From positions 496,001 to 560,000 of the forward strand of contig NZ_FOKL01000003.1 in assembly GCF_900112025.1 (NCBI RefSeq): a DNA stretch of 64,000 nt, read 5' to 3'. Under the pieces are notes generated by a model. The model saw only the letters and a program-made list of their open reading frames with translations, did not search any database and was not told the origin of the DNA. The stretch's first letter is position 1. Each line of letters opens with the position of its first letter. Shown here piece by piece: positions 53,947 through 63,537 of the stretch. Position numbers and translations under genes: made by a program. This stretch comes from Janthinobacterium sp. 344. GTDB taxonomy: Bacteria; Pseudomonadota; Gammaproteobacteria; Burkholderiales; Burkholderiaceae_D.

Positions 53947-55836
53947 TCAGCCCTGCGGCAGGTACAGCGGCATGGAATCTTCCCACTTGCTGTCCGTCAC
54001 GATGCGTTTATCCGAGCCATCGGCGTTCATCACATAGATCTGGCCATACTGCTGGAACGTCTGCTCGTACAGGGCCGCCTCGTCCCGGAAGCCGTGCTGC
54101 GAACCGCTCCACAGGATGCGGCCGTCGGCGCTCCACACGGCATGGCCATCGCTCGATTCATGGTCGGTGCAGCGGTACAGGCCCGTGCCGTCCGGGCGGA
54201 TGGTGTAGACATCGTAGTTGCCCGTGTCGTCGCGGCGCGTGAACACGATGCGCTGGCCGTCCGGCGACCAGCCCGGCATGTTGTCGAGCGCCGTCGTCAG
54301 CACGCGCGACTTGCGCGTGTCCAGGTGCAGCACGCGGATGCCCTTTTCCTGCGCGCTGAAGACGCGGTAGGCCAGCTCCTTGCCGTCGGCCGAATAGCTG
54401 GGGAAGCCCGAGTGCAGGCTGCCGTCCGTCAGCTGTTCCGCGCCCGTGCCGTCGCGGCGCACGCGCCACAGGGCGGCCGTCATGGTGCTGCGCTCGGCGA
54501 ACCAGTAGCCGAGGCCGAAGGCGATCCACTCGCCATCGGGCGACCAGCACGGCTGGAAGGCGCCGGCCAGACCCATGCGCACCTTCGCCTCGTTCAAGCC
54601 ATTGCCCTGCGATTCGAAGACCTTGCGCTTCTCGCTGCCGTCCGGACGCATGACGTAGATGGAACTGTTGCCCAGCTGCTTGTCCGTAAACACCACCCAG
54701 CCATCGCGCGACATCAGCGGATACACGTCGACATGGCGGTAATCCCACTCCTGGTCCCAGCTGAACAGCGGTTTCAGCAAGGGGCGCACGGGCTTGAAGG
54801 CCACCTTTTCATAGATGACGGACTTGCCGTCCGCCGTCCAGCTCGGCGAGCGGATGAAGGCCTGCTTCACGGGCGCGCGCTGCGACGTGTAGGCCAGCCC
54901 CTCGTTCGGGCCGTACTTGATCAGGTAGGCGATCTCGCCATCGGCCAGGTATTGCGGCTGCAGCTTCAGGTCCGTGCCCGTCGTATGCTCCTGGCGCGCG
55001 CCGCTGGCGACATCGACGGACACGATCTGCGAATACGCCTTGCCGATGTAGTTCGGCCGCCGCGCGCCCCAGGTCGCCTCCACCGTCATTTCATAGAAGA
55101 CGATGCGCTTGCCGTCCGGCGACCATTTCGGCGAACCGAGGCAATAGCCGGGCCGCGTGGCCACCTGGCGGAAACCGCTGCCGTCGGGACGGATGATATA
55201 AATGCTCAATTCCTGCGTGTGCTCCCAGCCGTGGCCCTGGTCGTGGCCCGTCCATTCCGTGTCGCGGTCGCTGGAAAAGGCCAGCCATTGGCCGTCCGCC
55301 GACCATGCCGGGCGGAAATAACAATCGGGCTTGCCGGCCTTGCCCTGCACGGCGCCGATACCCGTCAACTGGCGCAGCTGGCCCGTCGCCATGTCCTGCA
55401 GCCAGATATTCGCGCGGTAGCCATTGCGCGTGGAAACGAAGGCCAGGGTGCGGCCATCGGGCGACAGCACGGCCGCGTCATCGACGGAATCGCTGGCCAC
55501 CACGGGCGTGATGGCGCTGCCGTCCGGCCAGGCGCGGTAGACGTCGGACTGGCCGTCGCCGCGCCGCTCGGAGGTAAACAGCAGCCATGCGCCGTTCGGC
55601 GACAGGCTGGCGTTGTATTCGAAGGCAGTGTCACCCAGCAGCTTGCGCTCGTTGCTGCCATCGAGGCTGGCGATGAACAGCTGCGAAACGGAAGGGGCGA
55701 TGCGGTTCATCAGCATCACGCCCTTCTTCTTTACGGCCGCGCTGGCGATACCCTGCGCCCTGGCCAGGGCGGCAAACGGCAGCTGGCTGGCCAGTGCGGC
55801 CGAGCCGAACAGGCGCAAGACTTTTCGACGATCCAT
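53947..55836 (-). CDS. TolB-like PD40 beta-propeller protein with Tat-type signal
   Basis: A 629-aa exported protein. DRRKVLRLFGSAALASQLPF is a Tat-like leader. The body is a chain of PD40 (WD40-like) repeats: SPNGAWLLFTSERRGDGQSDVYR, SPDGRTLAFVSTRNG, SADGQWLAFSSDRD, SPDGKRIVFYEM, SPDGEWIAFGLG, SPDGQRIVFTRRD. No peptidase domain follows, so it is more likely a binding or carbohydrate-type hydrolase (oligogalacturonate-lyase-like) than a DPP. ATG 55836 has AAGGAG. It lies between RND and MFS genes. Confidence 0.87.
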   Translation of the reverse strand: MDRRKVLRLFGSAALASQLPFAALARAQGIASAAVKKKGVMLMNRIAPSVSQLFIASLDGSNERKLLGDTAFEYNASLSPNGAWLLFTSERRGDGQSDVYRAWPDGSAITPVVASDSVDDAAVLSPDGRTLAFVSTRNGYRANIWLQDMATGQLRQLTGIGAVQGKAGKPDCYFRPAWSADGQWLAFSSDRDTEWTGHDQGHGWEHTQELSIYIIRPDGSGFRQVATRPGYCLGSPKWSPDGKRIVFYEMTVEATWGARRPNYIGKAYSQIVSVDVASGARQEHTTGTDLKLQPQYLADGEIAYLIKYGPNEGLAYTSQRAPVKQAFIRSPSWTADGKSVIYEKVAFKPVRPLLKPLFSWDQEWDYRHVDVYPLMSRDGWVVFTDKQLGNSSIYVMRPDGSEKRKVFESQGNGLNEAKVRMGLAGAFQPCWSPDGEWIAFGLGYWFAERSTMTAALWRVRRDGTGAEQLTDGSLHSGFPSYSADGKELAYRVFSAQEKGIRVLHLDTRKSRVLTTALDNMPGWSPDGQRIVFTRRDDTGNYDVYTIRPDGTGLYRCTDHESSDGHAVWSADGRILWSGSQHGFRDEAALYEQTFQQYGQIYVMNADGSDKRIVTDSKWEDSMPLYLPQG

Positions 55837-55886
55837 GAAGTGCTCCTTTATAGTCATTGTTAAATTCACGGTATTGCTTTGGCGCA

Positions 55887-58331
55887 CTATTTTCGTGCCC
55901 CACTATACGTATTTACTGTGTCATAAACATCGTGCACCGCATCATTGCGCGCCTGTACGGCCGCCTGCGGCTTGAGCAGGAAACAGGCCAGCGCGGGCAG
56001 CAGCACGAGGGCGCCGACCATGTTGACGATGAACATGAAGGCCAGCAAGATGCCCATGTCGGCCTGGAACTTGATGGGCGAGAAGGCCCAGGTGGCCACG
56101 CCCAGCGCCAGGGTCACGCCCGTCAGCATGACGACCTTGCCCGTCAGCAGCAGCGCGCGGTGATATGCCTGCGCCAGCGGCAAGCCCAGGCGCATCTGCG
56201 CCAGCATGATGCTCAGCACATACAGCGCGTAGTCGACGCCGATGCCCACGCCCAGCGCCGTGACGGGCAAGGTGGCCACTTTCAGGCCGATGCCCAGCCA
56301 CACCATCAAGGCTTCGGCCAGCACCGAGGTCAGCGCCAGCGGGATGATGGCGCAGGCCACGGCGCGCCAGGAACGGAAGGTGAAATACGCCAGTGCCACG
56401 ACGGCCGCATACACGAGCAGCAGCATTTCATGGTTGGCCTTTTCCACCACGGCATTCGTCGCCGCCTCGAAGCCCGCATTGCCGGCCGCCAGCAGGAATT
56501 GCGCATCGGCGCTGTCGTTATCCTTGGCAAACGCCGCCACTTCCCCGCTGACGCGCCGCAGGGTGGCCGCCTTGTGGTCGCTCAGGTACACCTGCAATTG
56601 CAACAAGGAAAATCCCGCATCGACGAGGCTGCGCGGCGCGCGCGAACTGGCCGTGTTCAGCGCCGCCTGGTTCGGCTGCAGCTCGTACCAGCGCGGATTG
56701 CCTTCGTTCATGCCCACGGCCGTCTGGCGCGCCAGCGAGGCCAGCGACTGCGTCGTTTCCACGCCCTCGACCTGGCGCAAGCGCCATTCCAGCTCGTCCA
56801 CCTTCGCCAGCACCGCGTGCCGCATGGCGCCCTGCGCGGGCGTGCGCACCATCACCACCAGCATGTCGCTGCTGGTGCTGTAGTGGCGCGTCAGGTAGGC
56901 GTTGTCGAGGTTGTAGCGCGACTGCGGCCGCAGCTCGGGCGCGCCCGCGTCCAGGTCGCCCACCTGCAGTGCGCGGCTGGCATGCAAGCCATAGCCGCCC
57001 AGCAAGACCGCCGCCGCGATGGTGGCGACGGCCCAGCGCCGGCCCGTAAACTTGCACAGGAAAGTCCACAGGGTGCGCCCGCCCGCGTCCTGGCTGTCGG
57101 CCAGCGCGGCGCGGCGCGCGGCGCGGGGGCTGACGCCCGTATAGCTGAGCAACACCGGCAGCACGATCAGGTTGGTGAACACCAGGATGGCCACGCCCAG
57201 GCTGGCCGTGATGGCCAGGCGGCGGATGGAAGCGATGTCGAGCATCATCAGCACGGCAAAGCCCACGGCGTCGCAGGCCAGGGCCGTGAAGCCGGCCATG
57301 AACAGGCGGCGGAAGGTAAAGCGCGCCGCCACCAGGCGCGGCATGCCGCGGCCGATATCCTGCATGATGCCGTTCATCTTTTGCGCGCCGTGGCTCATGC
57401 CGATGGCAAACACGAGGAACGGCACCAGCACCGCGTACGGGTCCAGGGTAAAGCCCAGCAGCGGCAGCATGCCCAGCTGCCAGACGACGGCGACCAGGGA
57501 GCAAGCCACCACCAGCAGGGTGCTGCGCAGGCAGCGCGTGTACCAGAACACGACCACCGTGACGATCAGCGCGGCCAGACCAAAGAACAGCGCCACCTGG
57601 CGCAGGCCGTCCAGCAGGTCGCCCGCCACCTTGGCAAACCCCGTGATGTGCAGCGCCACGTGCTGGCCCGCGTACTTGGCGCGCAGGCTTTCCAGCTGCC
57701 GCGACAGGGCCGCATAGTCGAGTTCATGGCCCGCCTCGTCGCGCTCGGCCAGCGGCACGATCAGCGCGCTGGACTGGAAATCGCGCGCCACCAGCTGCCC
57801 CACTTCGCCGGAACGCTCGATATTCAGGCGCACGCGCTGCAAGGCGGCGGGCGAACCGTCGTAATCGTCGGGGATCACCGTGCCCCCTTCGTAGCCGCGC
57901 TCCGTGACGGCCGTCCAGCGCGTGGACGGCGTCCACAGCGACTTGAGCTGGCCGCGCACGACGCTGGGCAGCAGGAACACGTCGTCATTCACGTGGCGCA
58001 GGATTTCCAGGTAACGCGCATCGAGGATGCCGCCGCTGTCCTGGTGTTCGACGACGATGCGCAGGCTGTTCGCCTGCGACATGAGTTTTTGCCGCTCGGC
58101 CTGGTAATTTTGCAGGTACGGGTGGTTCATCGGCAGCATGCCGTCGAAACTGGCATTGGGCACGATGGTGGCCGCCTGCCAGCCCAGCAGTACCGTCAAC
58201 AGCAGGCACAGCGCCAGCAGCCAGCGGCGGTGGCCGAAGACGAACCGCTCCAGGCGGCTGCCGGACCGCGGATCGAAAGGCGTATTGCATGCAGCTTGCG
58301 CTGCTTCAGTATCGGGATGCATGGCGTTCAT
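55887..58331 (-). CDS. RND-superfamily transporter (COG1033 exporter type)
   Basis: An 814-aa transporter with 12 membrane helices and two large periplasmic loops (after helices 1 and 7). FAIGMSHGAQKMNGIMQD and TALGVGIGVDYALYVLSIMLA are the RND proton-path and MMPL-like blocks. COG1033 members move lipids, sterols or hopanoids across the envelope. Its ATG overlaps the YCF48 gene stop (ATGA). With DUF1302, DUF1329 and YCF48 it makes a known but uncharacterised gene set. Confidence 0.9.
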   Translation of the reverse strand: MNAMHPDTEAAQAACNTPFDPRSGSRLERFVFGHRRWLLALCLLLTVLLGWQAATIVPNASFDGMLPMNHPYLQNYQAERQKLMSQANSLRIVVEHQDSGGILDARYLEILRHVNDDVFLLPSVVRGQLKSLWTPSTRWTAVTERGYEGGTVIPDDYDGSPAALQRVRLNIERSGEVGQLVARDFQSSALIVPLAERDEAGHELDYAALSRQLESLRAKYAGQHVALHITGFAKVAGDLLDGLRQVALFFGLAALIVTVVVFWYTRCLRSTLLVVACSLVAVVWQLGMLPLLGFTLDPYAVLVPFLVFAIGMSHGAQKMNGIMQDIGRGMPRLVAARFTFRRLFMAGFTALACDAVGFAVLMMLDIASIRRLAITASLGVAILVFTNLIVLPVLLSYTGVSPRAARRAALADSQDAGGRTLWTFLCKFTGRRWAVATIAAAVLLGGYGLHASRALQVGDLDAGAPELRPQSRYNLDNAYLTRHYSTSSDMLVVMVRTPAQGAMRHAVLAKVDELEWRLRQVEGVETTQSLASLARQTAVGMNEGNPRWYELQPNQAALNTASSRAPRSLVDAGFSLLQLQVYLSDHKAATLRRVSGEVAAFAKDNDSADAQFLLAAGNAGFEAATNAVVEKANHEMLLLVYAAVVALAYFTFRSWRAVACAIIPLALTSVLAEALMVWLGIGLKVATLPVTALGVGIGVDYALYVLSIMLAQMRLGLPLAQAYHRALLLTGKVVMLTGVTLALGVATWAFSPIKFQADMGILLAFMFIVNMVGALVLLPALACFLLKPQAAVQARNDAVHDVYDTVNTYSGARK

Positions 58332-59485
58332 GGTTGTGCGGTTTTCGTGAGACTGGCGCTGGCGCTTTGCGGCGCCAGCGCGCGGGCCAGTTCGGCCGGG
58401 GCCAGGCGCAGCAGGCCGCGCGTGCCGACGATCAGCAGGCCGCCATCGGGCGCCAGGGCCGCGCCCGTGAAGGGAAAGCGGGTGGTCATGGGCAGCGCGG
58501 CGAACGTCTGGCCCTGGTCGCGGCTGGCCAGTACCTGCCCGGCGGCGCCCAGCAGCAGCACCGTTTCATCGGGCAATTGCAGGCCCGCCAGCAGCGACGC
58601 GTCGACGGGCGTGGCCATTTCCTGCCACGGCGCGCCGGGCCGGGCGCTGCGCAGCACCTTGCCGCGCAGGCCGAACAGCATCAGGGTGCCGTCTTGCAGG
58701 GACAGGGCACCGAACAGGCTGCCTTTCGCCGGCGAGGCTTGCGCGGCAAACGGCGTGGCGTCCGGCATGCCCTGCCCCGCCGCGCGCAGCAGCAAGCCCT
58801 GCTCGCCGAACAGGAACTGTTCGTGCTGGCGTTCGGCGATGCCGTACAAGGTGCCGCCCTCCGGGTTCGGCAGGTGGCGCATCTGCGCCTGCCAGCTGGC
58901 TCCGCCGTCGCTGCTGGAAAACGCCAGGCCGTAGGCGCCCACCACCAGCACGCTGCCGTCGGCGCGCAAGCCGATGTCGAGAAAGGGCTTGTCGGCGCCT
59001 TCGTCGACAAAGCGCTGCGCATCCTGCAGCAGAAGATTCAGCGGGTGGTCGGCCTGCGCCGGATCCGGCTTGACGGCATCCCATGCCTGCCGTGCCGCCT
59101 GTGCGGCCAGCGCGGCGGCGCGCAGGCCGTCGAATACGCGCGTCCAGCTGGCGCCGCCATCCGTGGTGCGCAGCACGGCACCCATGTTGCCCACCGCCCA
59201 GCCCTCCCTGCCATTGGCAAAGCGCACGGCCGTCAGGCTGACGCTGACGGGCACTTTCGCCTGCGTCCAGTGGCGGCCCGCATCGTCCGTGTAGATGACC
59301 AGGCCCCGTTCGCCCACAGCCACCAGGCGCTCGCCGGCCCGCGCGATGGCCAGCAGATGGGCGGCCGTCGGCCGGGCCACCGTCAGGGCGGGCCGCTGCA
59401 GGGCCGCCGGCAAGGCGCCAGCCGCCTGGGCCAGCGGGGCGGCAGCGGCCAGCAGCGCCAGCATGCCGGCGCACAGGAAGGACAT
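58328..59485 (-). CDS. YCF48/Hcf136-like propeller protein, periplasmic
   Basis: A 385-aa protein with a signal peptide (FLCAGMLALLAAAAPLAQA). BNR/YCF48 repeats follow: VGERGLVIYTDDAGRHWTQ, GNMGAVLRTTDGGASWTRV, GAYGLAFSSSDGGASWQ, GLRGKVLRSARPG and GAAGQVLASRDQGQTF. Repeats of this type act as assembly or adaptor platforms. ATG 59485 lies five bases after the DUF1329 stop, and the gene end overlaps the RND start. A helper for the transporter is the natural inference. Confidence 0.88.
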   Translation of the reverse strand: MSFLCAGMLALLAAAAPLAQAAGALPAALQRPALTVARPTAAHLLAIARAGERLVAVGERGLVIYTDDAGRHWTQAKVPVSVSLTAVRFANGREGWAVGNMGAVLRTTDGGASWTRVFDGLRAAALAAQAARQAWDAVKPDPAQADHPLNLLLQDAQRFVDEGADKPFLDIGLRADGSVLVVGAYGLAFSSSDGGASWQAQMRHLPNPEGGTLYGIAERQHEQFLFGEQGLLLRAAGQGMPDATPFAAQASPAKGSLFGALSLQDGTLMLFGLRGKVLRSARPGAPWQEMATPVDASLLAGLQLPDETVLLLGAAGQVLASRDQGQTFAALPMTTRFPFTGAALAPDGGLLIVGTRGLLRLAPAELARALAPQSASASLTKTAQP

Positions 59486-59490
59486 GCTGC

Positions 59491-60840
59491 TCAACGCACG
59501 CCTCCGCTGGCCAGCGCGCCCGAAGTGAAGCGGCTCAGCTGCTTGCTGTCGAAGTCCTGGTAAGACACGCCGCCCGTTTCATTGATGGCCGCCGCATACA
59601 CCCAGCCGCCCGACAGCAGGTCGTGCCAGGTGTAGCTGAGGGTGCTGGCGGACGGCTCGTCGCCGGCCAGCAAGGTGTAGGCCTGGCCCGTCTTCCACAG
59701 CTTGCCCTGCGCATCCCAGGTGTCGGCCAGCACGGCTTGCCACGTGTCCTCGTCCAGATACAGGCGGCGCTTGGCGGCCACGTTGCGCTTGCCGGACGCC
59801 AGCGTGGCTTCCAGCACCCAGACGCGGTGCAGCTCCCAGCGCACGGCGTCCGGGTTCAAGGTGCCCTTGCCGATGACGGCGTTGACGGGTTTGCGGAACA
59901 GGCCGTTGTTGTTGTACGGGATGTAGATTTCCTTCTTGCCCAGCAGTTGCACCTGGTAGCGGTCCTGCGCGCCGATGAAGAGGTTGACGTCATCGAAATT
60001 GGCCAGGCCGGCGGCCGAGGCGTCGGGCGTGTCGTACACCAATGACGGTGACTTGCGCACGCGGCGCTGGCCCGGCACATACTGCCAGCCATCCTTGGGC
60101 TTGGCGTAATTGTCGACGTAGTCGATGGTCATCATGGCCTGGCCCGAATTGGCGGGCGGCTCCGTGATATCGAGGCGCGCGCGCGCCCACTCGCCACTGA
60201 ACGCTTCCGGCTTGCCCTTCGGGTCGTAATACGGATACGCCAGGCTGGTGCGCTGGCGGTTGGTCAGCACGCGGTCGCCGCTGGCCGTCATCACGTATTT
60301 ATCGGCCGTAAAGCTGGTCAACTGGCCACGGTAGCTGAGCATGTGGTTCCACAAGGCTTCGTGGCCATTCTTCGGCACGGGGAATGGGATGCCGCCGTAG
60401 GCGCCCTCCACTGTCAGGCCGCCATTGGCCAGCTTGGCGCGCGTGGCGTTCTGCGCCACGGCGTCGTACACGGCCGGCGCGAACACGGCGCTGCGGTGGC
60501 TGGGATAGACATCGATGCGCATGCCCGGCCACTTGGCCAGCAGCGCCTTGGTGCCATCCGTGAGCTTTTCCGCGTGCTGGGCGGCATTCGCCGACGTAAT
60601 CGACAACAGCGGCTTTTCCGCCGCATACGGGTCGGCGCGCTTGTTGTCGGCGCCGACCGCCGTGGCGACGGGCTTGCCGTCCCAGGCGGGAATGCTGCCA
60701 TCCTTGCTGGCGCCACGTTCGGCGCCATACGGCGTGAGCGTACCCGCTTTCAGGCTGGCGCCCGCTTGCGCCGCGGCGTCGCCGGCGGCCAGGGTCAGGG
60801 CCAGCACGAGGCTGGCGGTATGCATGATGGACGCGTTCAT
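59491..60840 (-). CDS. DUF1329 (LolA-like) exported protein
   Basis: A 449-aa protein with a signal peptide (MHTASLVLALTLAAGDAAA). Family blocks are LTPYGAERGASKDGSIPAWDG near the start, then RLDITEPPANSGQ, YVPGQRRVRKSPSLVYDTP and the end LSYTWHDLL. DUF1329 belongs to the LolA-like fold group, hydrophobic half-barrels that carry lipids through the periplasm. It lies directly after DUF1302 (24 nt) and before YCF48 (5 nt). Confidence 0.92.
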   Translation of the reverse strand: MNASIMHTASLVLALTLAAGDAAAQAGASLKAGTLTPYGAERGASKDGSIPAWDGKPVATAVGADNKRADPYAAEKPLLSITSANAAQHAEKLTDGTKALLAKWPGMRIDVYPSHRSAVFAPAVYDAVAQNATRAKLANGGLTVEGAYGGIPFPVPKNGHEALWNHMLSYRGQLTSFTADKYVMTASGDRVLTNRQRTSLAYPYYDPKGKPEAFSGEWARARLDITEPPANSGQAMMTIDYVDNYAKPKDGWQYVPGQRRVRKSPSLVYDTPDASAAGLANFDDVNLFIGAQDRYQVQLLGKKEIYIPYNNNGLFRKPVNAVIGKGTLNPDAVRWELHRVWVLEATLASGKRNVAAKRRLYLDEDTWQAVLADTWDAQGKLWKTGQAYTLLAGDEPSASTLSYTWHDLLSGGWVYAAAINETGGVSYQDFDSKQLSRFTSGALASGGVR

Positions 60841-60864
60841 GATGGTTGGTCTCCTTGGTATTTT

Positions 60865-62469
60865 TTAGAAGCTGGTTTGCAGGCTGAAGCGGAAGTAATC
60901 GCGGTCCAGCAGCGCCTGCGACGTGGCCTTGCCCCGGTAATTGATGAACGACAGGTTGCCCGTCCACTTGGTCAGGTACACGCCCGTGACGCCGACGATG
61001 CATTCGCCACCGTGGTCGGGGCTGCCGGAAAACGGAAACGCCGTGTCGATCACGGAGCGGCCCTTGAACGACCAGCCCAGGTTCAGCGGCACGCTCAGGT
61101 CCAGGCCCGGCGCCACCTGGTACCAGGTGGGCGTGAATACCACGCGCCCGCCATAGCTGGTCTTGTTGAGTGTGGTATCGACCTTGGCCGCGTTGCGCTC
61201 GATGCTGTTGAGGTGATTCGCCGACAGTTCGCCCACCAGGCTGGAGCCGTCCCACAGGCTGGAGGCGCCGCCTATCATGGTGCCCGACAGGTTCAGGTGC
61301 GCCGTGCGGCCCGTCGGATACGGCGTATTGTCGGTGAGCCAGCTGCTGCCCGCGCCCGCCGGCAAGCTCACCGTGCCCGAGCGCGCCACCAGCGGCTGGC
61401 CGTAGCGCATCGACGCTTCCAGCCCCAGGTTGGCGCTGCCGACCAGGCGCGAGATGCTGGCGCCAAACGCGCGCACCTGGTTGGGCACGGCCAGGAAGTA
61501 GCGCTGGCTGGCCGCCTGCGTGACGATCTGCAGCGAGGTATCGTTGTAGCGGATCGCATACAGGCCGATATCGGCGTCGAGCAGCTCGCTGCGCGTGTTC
61601 AGCGCCAGGCCGAAGTTGTTCGGCAAGTCGCCCTTGGCCATGCCCGCATACTTGAGTTTCAAGGGACCCGCATACATCGATTCGGCGCCGTCGCCCAGCA
61701 TGTCGGTCGCGCTCAGGTAGCTGCCGGCCGGATGCAGACGCGTGGGCCGGTACTTGAACTGCACATAGGCTTCCACGCTGGTGTCGTTACTCAGTTGCAA
61801 GGTGCTCGACAATTGCGGCACGGGAATGGTGGTTTCCTTCGCCTGCGCGCCGGGAATCGACAGCTTGTACAGGTCGATGGGCGCCATGCCCTTGGCGATG
61901 CCGTTCATGCCGAAGAACAGCGTGGTGCCCCAGATCAGCGAATGCTGGCCCAGGCGGTAGGACAAGGTGGCGTCGCCCAGCTGGTTCCTGCCGAAGACGA
62001 ACCAGTCGAGCATTTCCGCGTTGCGCCCGCCGATGCGCCGCGTGTCAGGGGAAAATGCATTGTAGGGCGCCGAGACGTTGTTGCTGGTCGCCTTGGACGT
62101 GTTCGAGGTGCCGCTGTTGTAGACCGTGTCATACCACGCGGCGGCGCTCAGGCGCAGGCCGAAGCCATCCTTTTGCACGTCGAATTCGGACAGCAGGTCG
62201 GCGCGGTTCGAGATCAGGCCCTTGCTGAAATTGCGGTCGCCATCGTCGTTGTTCACCTTGGCGGCGCCGCTGATCAGGGCCGTCGAAGGCGAGTCGATGC
62301 GGTAGCCGGCGCTGTATTTGATGGTGTTGTCCCAGCGGATTTGCCACTCGCCGCCAGGATTGAGGTCGGCCGCGCCGGCCGGCGCGCCGATGGCCACCAG
62401 CATGGCGGCGAGGACTGTGAGCGCGTGGCGCGGTGCTGCGGACGTGCGGCTTCCTGCGTGCTGTTTCAT
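60865..62469 (-). CDS. DUF1302 outer-membrane protein
   Basis: A 534-aa exported protein with a signal peptide (ending PAGAA). It is rich in alternating beta strands (GGEWQIRWDNTIKYSAGYRID, LSAAAWYDTVYN, ATLSYRLGQHSLIWGTT) and ends in Phe (YFRFSLQTSF), the signature of an outer-membrane barrel. DUF1302 genes habitually pair with DUF1329. ATG 62469 has AAGGAG five bases before. A 154-bp gap separates it from the gene upstream, so an internal promoter is possible. Confidence 0.92.
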   Translation of the reverse strand: MKQHAGSRTSAAPRHALTVLAAMLVAIGAPAGAADLNPGGEWQIRWDNTIKYSAGYRIDSPSTALISGAAKVNNDDGDRNFSKGLISNRADLLSEFDVQKDGFGLRLSAAAWYDTVYNSGTSNTSKATSNNVSAPYNAFSPDTRRIGGRNAEMLDWFVFGRNQLGDATLSYRLGQHSLIWGTTLFFGMNGIAKGMAPIDLYKLSIPGAQAKETTIPVPQLSSTLQLSNDTSVEAYVQFKYRPTRLHPAGSYLSATDMLGDGAESMYAGPLKLKYAGMAKGDLPNNFGLALNTRSELLDADIGLYAIRYNDTSLQIVTQAASQRYFLAVPNQVRAFGASISRLVGSANLGLEASMRYGQPLVARSGTVSLPAGAGSSWLTDNTPYPTGRTAHLNLSGTMIGGASSLWDGSSLVGELSANHLNSIERNAAKVDTTLNKTSYGGRVVFTPTWYQVAPGLDLSVPLNLGWSFKGRSVIDTAFPFSGSPDHGGECIVGVTGVYLTKWTGNLSFINYRGKATSQALLDRDYFRFSLQTSF

Positions 62470-62623
62470 CGTGTCTCCTTGATCGTTCTTATAGTTTTGG
62501 GTACTGCACCGGCGAGCGCCGCCTCTGTGGGCGGGTGGCCCGGTCCTGCAGGGATAGAATAGGGGACGCGCCGGCCAGCGTCTCTGCACAAAAGACAGAT
62601 TCACTGGCACTTTTGGATACGCT

Positions 62624-63517
62624 TCACCCCAGCGCGCGCGTCACGTCGTCGAACAGCGCATCGACTTCCAGGCGGTGCGGGATGATCTTCTGGTCCAGCG
62701 ACCAGTCGATGGCCAGCTGCAGGCCCTTGCGGTTCGCTTCCAGTCCCAGCGGGGGGAAGACGGCCGGCACGCCTTCGGCCAGCGCGCGGCTCTCGGCCAG
62801 CATGCGGTACAGTTCGCGCACGATGTCGGGCCGCTGGCGCGACAGTTCCGCGTGCACGACGAACATGTGGTTGATCGGCACCACGTTTTCGCGCGCGAAC
62901 CAGTCCTTTGCGGCGGCATGCGCATCGGGCACCAGGGTGCGCACGCGGGGATCCTTCGGCATGTCCTCGCCCAGCAGCGCGGCCGCCAGTTCGCCGTGCA
63001 GCATCATGTCGGGAATCGACGCGCCCTTGGGCAGGCGCTCGCAATTGGCCGGGTCGCTGTACTCGGCCAGGTGGCCGTCGCCCAGGGTCATCCACGTCAC
63101 CTTGTCCAGGTCGACGCCGTATTCGTGGCGCAGGATGCCGCGTATCCACAGCGCCGTCGTCTGCGTGTAGGTGCGCACGCCGACCTTCTTGCCTTCGATA
63201 TCCTTCGGCTCCAGGTGGCCGAAATCGCTGTTGAAACCGGCGCAATGGTGCTGGAAGCGGCCCGAGATGGGCGCCGGCAGCATCACGTAGGGCTTGCCGT
63301 AGGCCCTGGCCTGCAGGAAGGTGACGATGGCCAGTTCGCCCGCGTCGAAGGCGTTCTCGCGCACCATCGCCTTGAAGCCGTTGTGCGCGGGCGTCGGGCC
63401 GCAGAAATCGAGCTGGAACAGCGCGGAGGTGACGCGGCCGTCGCGCAGCGCGCGCGTGACGGGATAGTCGGACAGGTTGATGCGCAAGGTCGGCACGCCG
63501 CTATAGTCGTGGCTCAT
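62624..63517 (-). CDS. 4,5-dihydroxyphthalate decarboxylase-like protein
   Basis: A 297-aa protein of the periplasmic-binding-protein-like fold seen in 4,5-dihydroxyphthalate decarboxylase and NMT1-type binding proteins. LRINLSDYPVTRALRDGRV, then LDFCGPTPAHNGFKAMVREN and the mid-block KKVGVRTYTQTTALWIRGILRHEYG match. It has no signal peptide, which favours a cytoplasmic enzyme. ATG 63517 has AAAGGAAA upstream. It lies 20 nt after the TPP enzyme. Reaction is inferred from homology only. Confidence 0.82.
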   Translation of the reverse strand: MSHDYSGVPTLRINLSDYPVTRALRDGRVTSALFQLDFCGPTPAHNGFKAMVRENAFDAGELAIVTFLQARAYGKPYVMLPAPISGRFQHHCAGFNSDFGHLEPKDIEGKKVGVRTYTQTTALWIRGILRHEYGVDLDKVTWMTLGDGHLAEYSDPANCERLPKGASIPDMMLHGELAAALLGEDMPKDPRVRTLVPDAHAAAKDWFARENVVPINHMFVVHAELSRQRPDIVRELYRMLAESRALAEGVPAVFPPLGLEANRKGLQLAIDWSLDQKIIPHRLEVDALFDDVTRALG

Positions 63518-63537
63518 GGGGTTTCCTTTCAAGAGAG

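Noticed and set aside
55857-58934. Plus-strand open frame of 1025 codons
   Set aside because: It lies antisense to the RND and YCF48 genes, is rich in His, Gln, Arg and Ala with no domain, and is the expected GC-rich shadow of the real frames.
60343-62562. Plus-strand open frame of 739 codons
   Set aside because: Antisense to DUF1302 and DUF1329, both of which have signal peptides, ribosome sites and family motifs.
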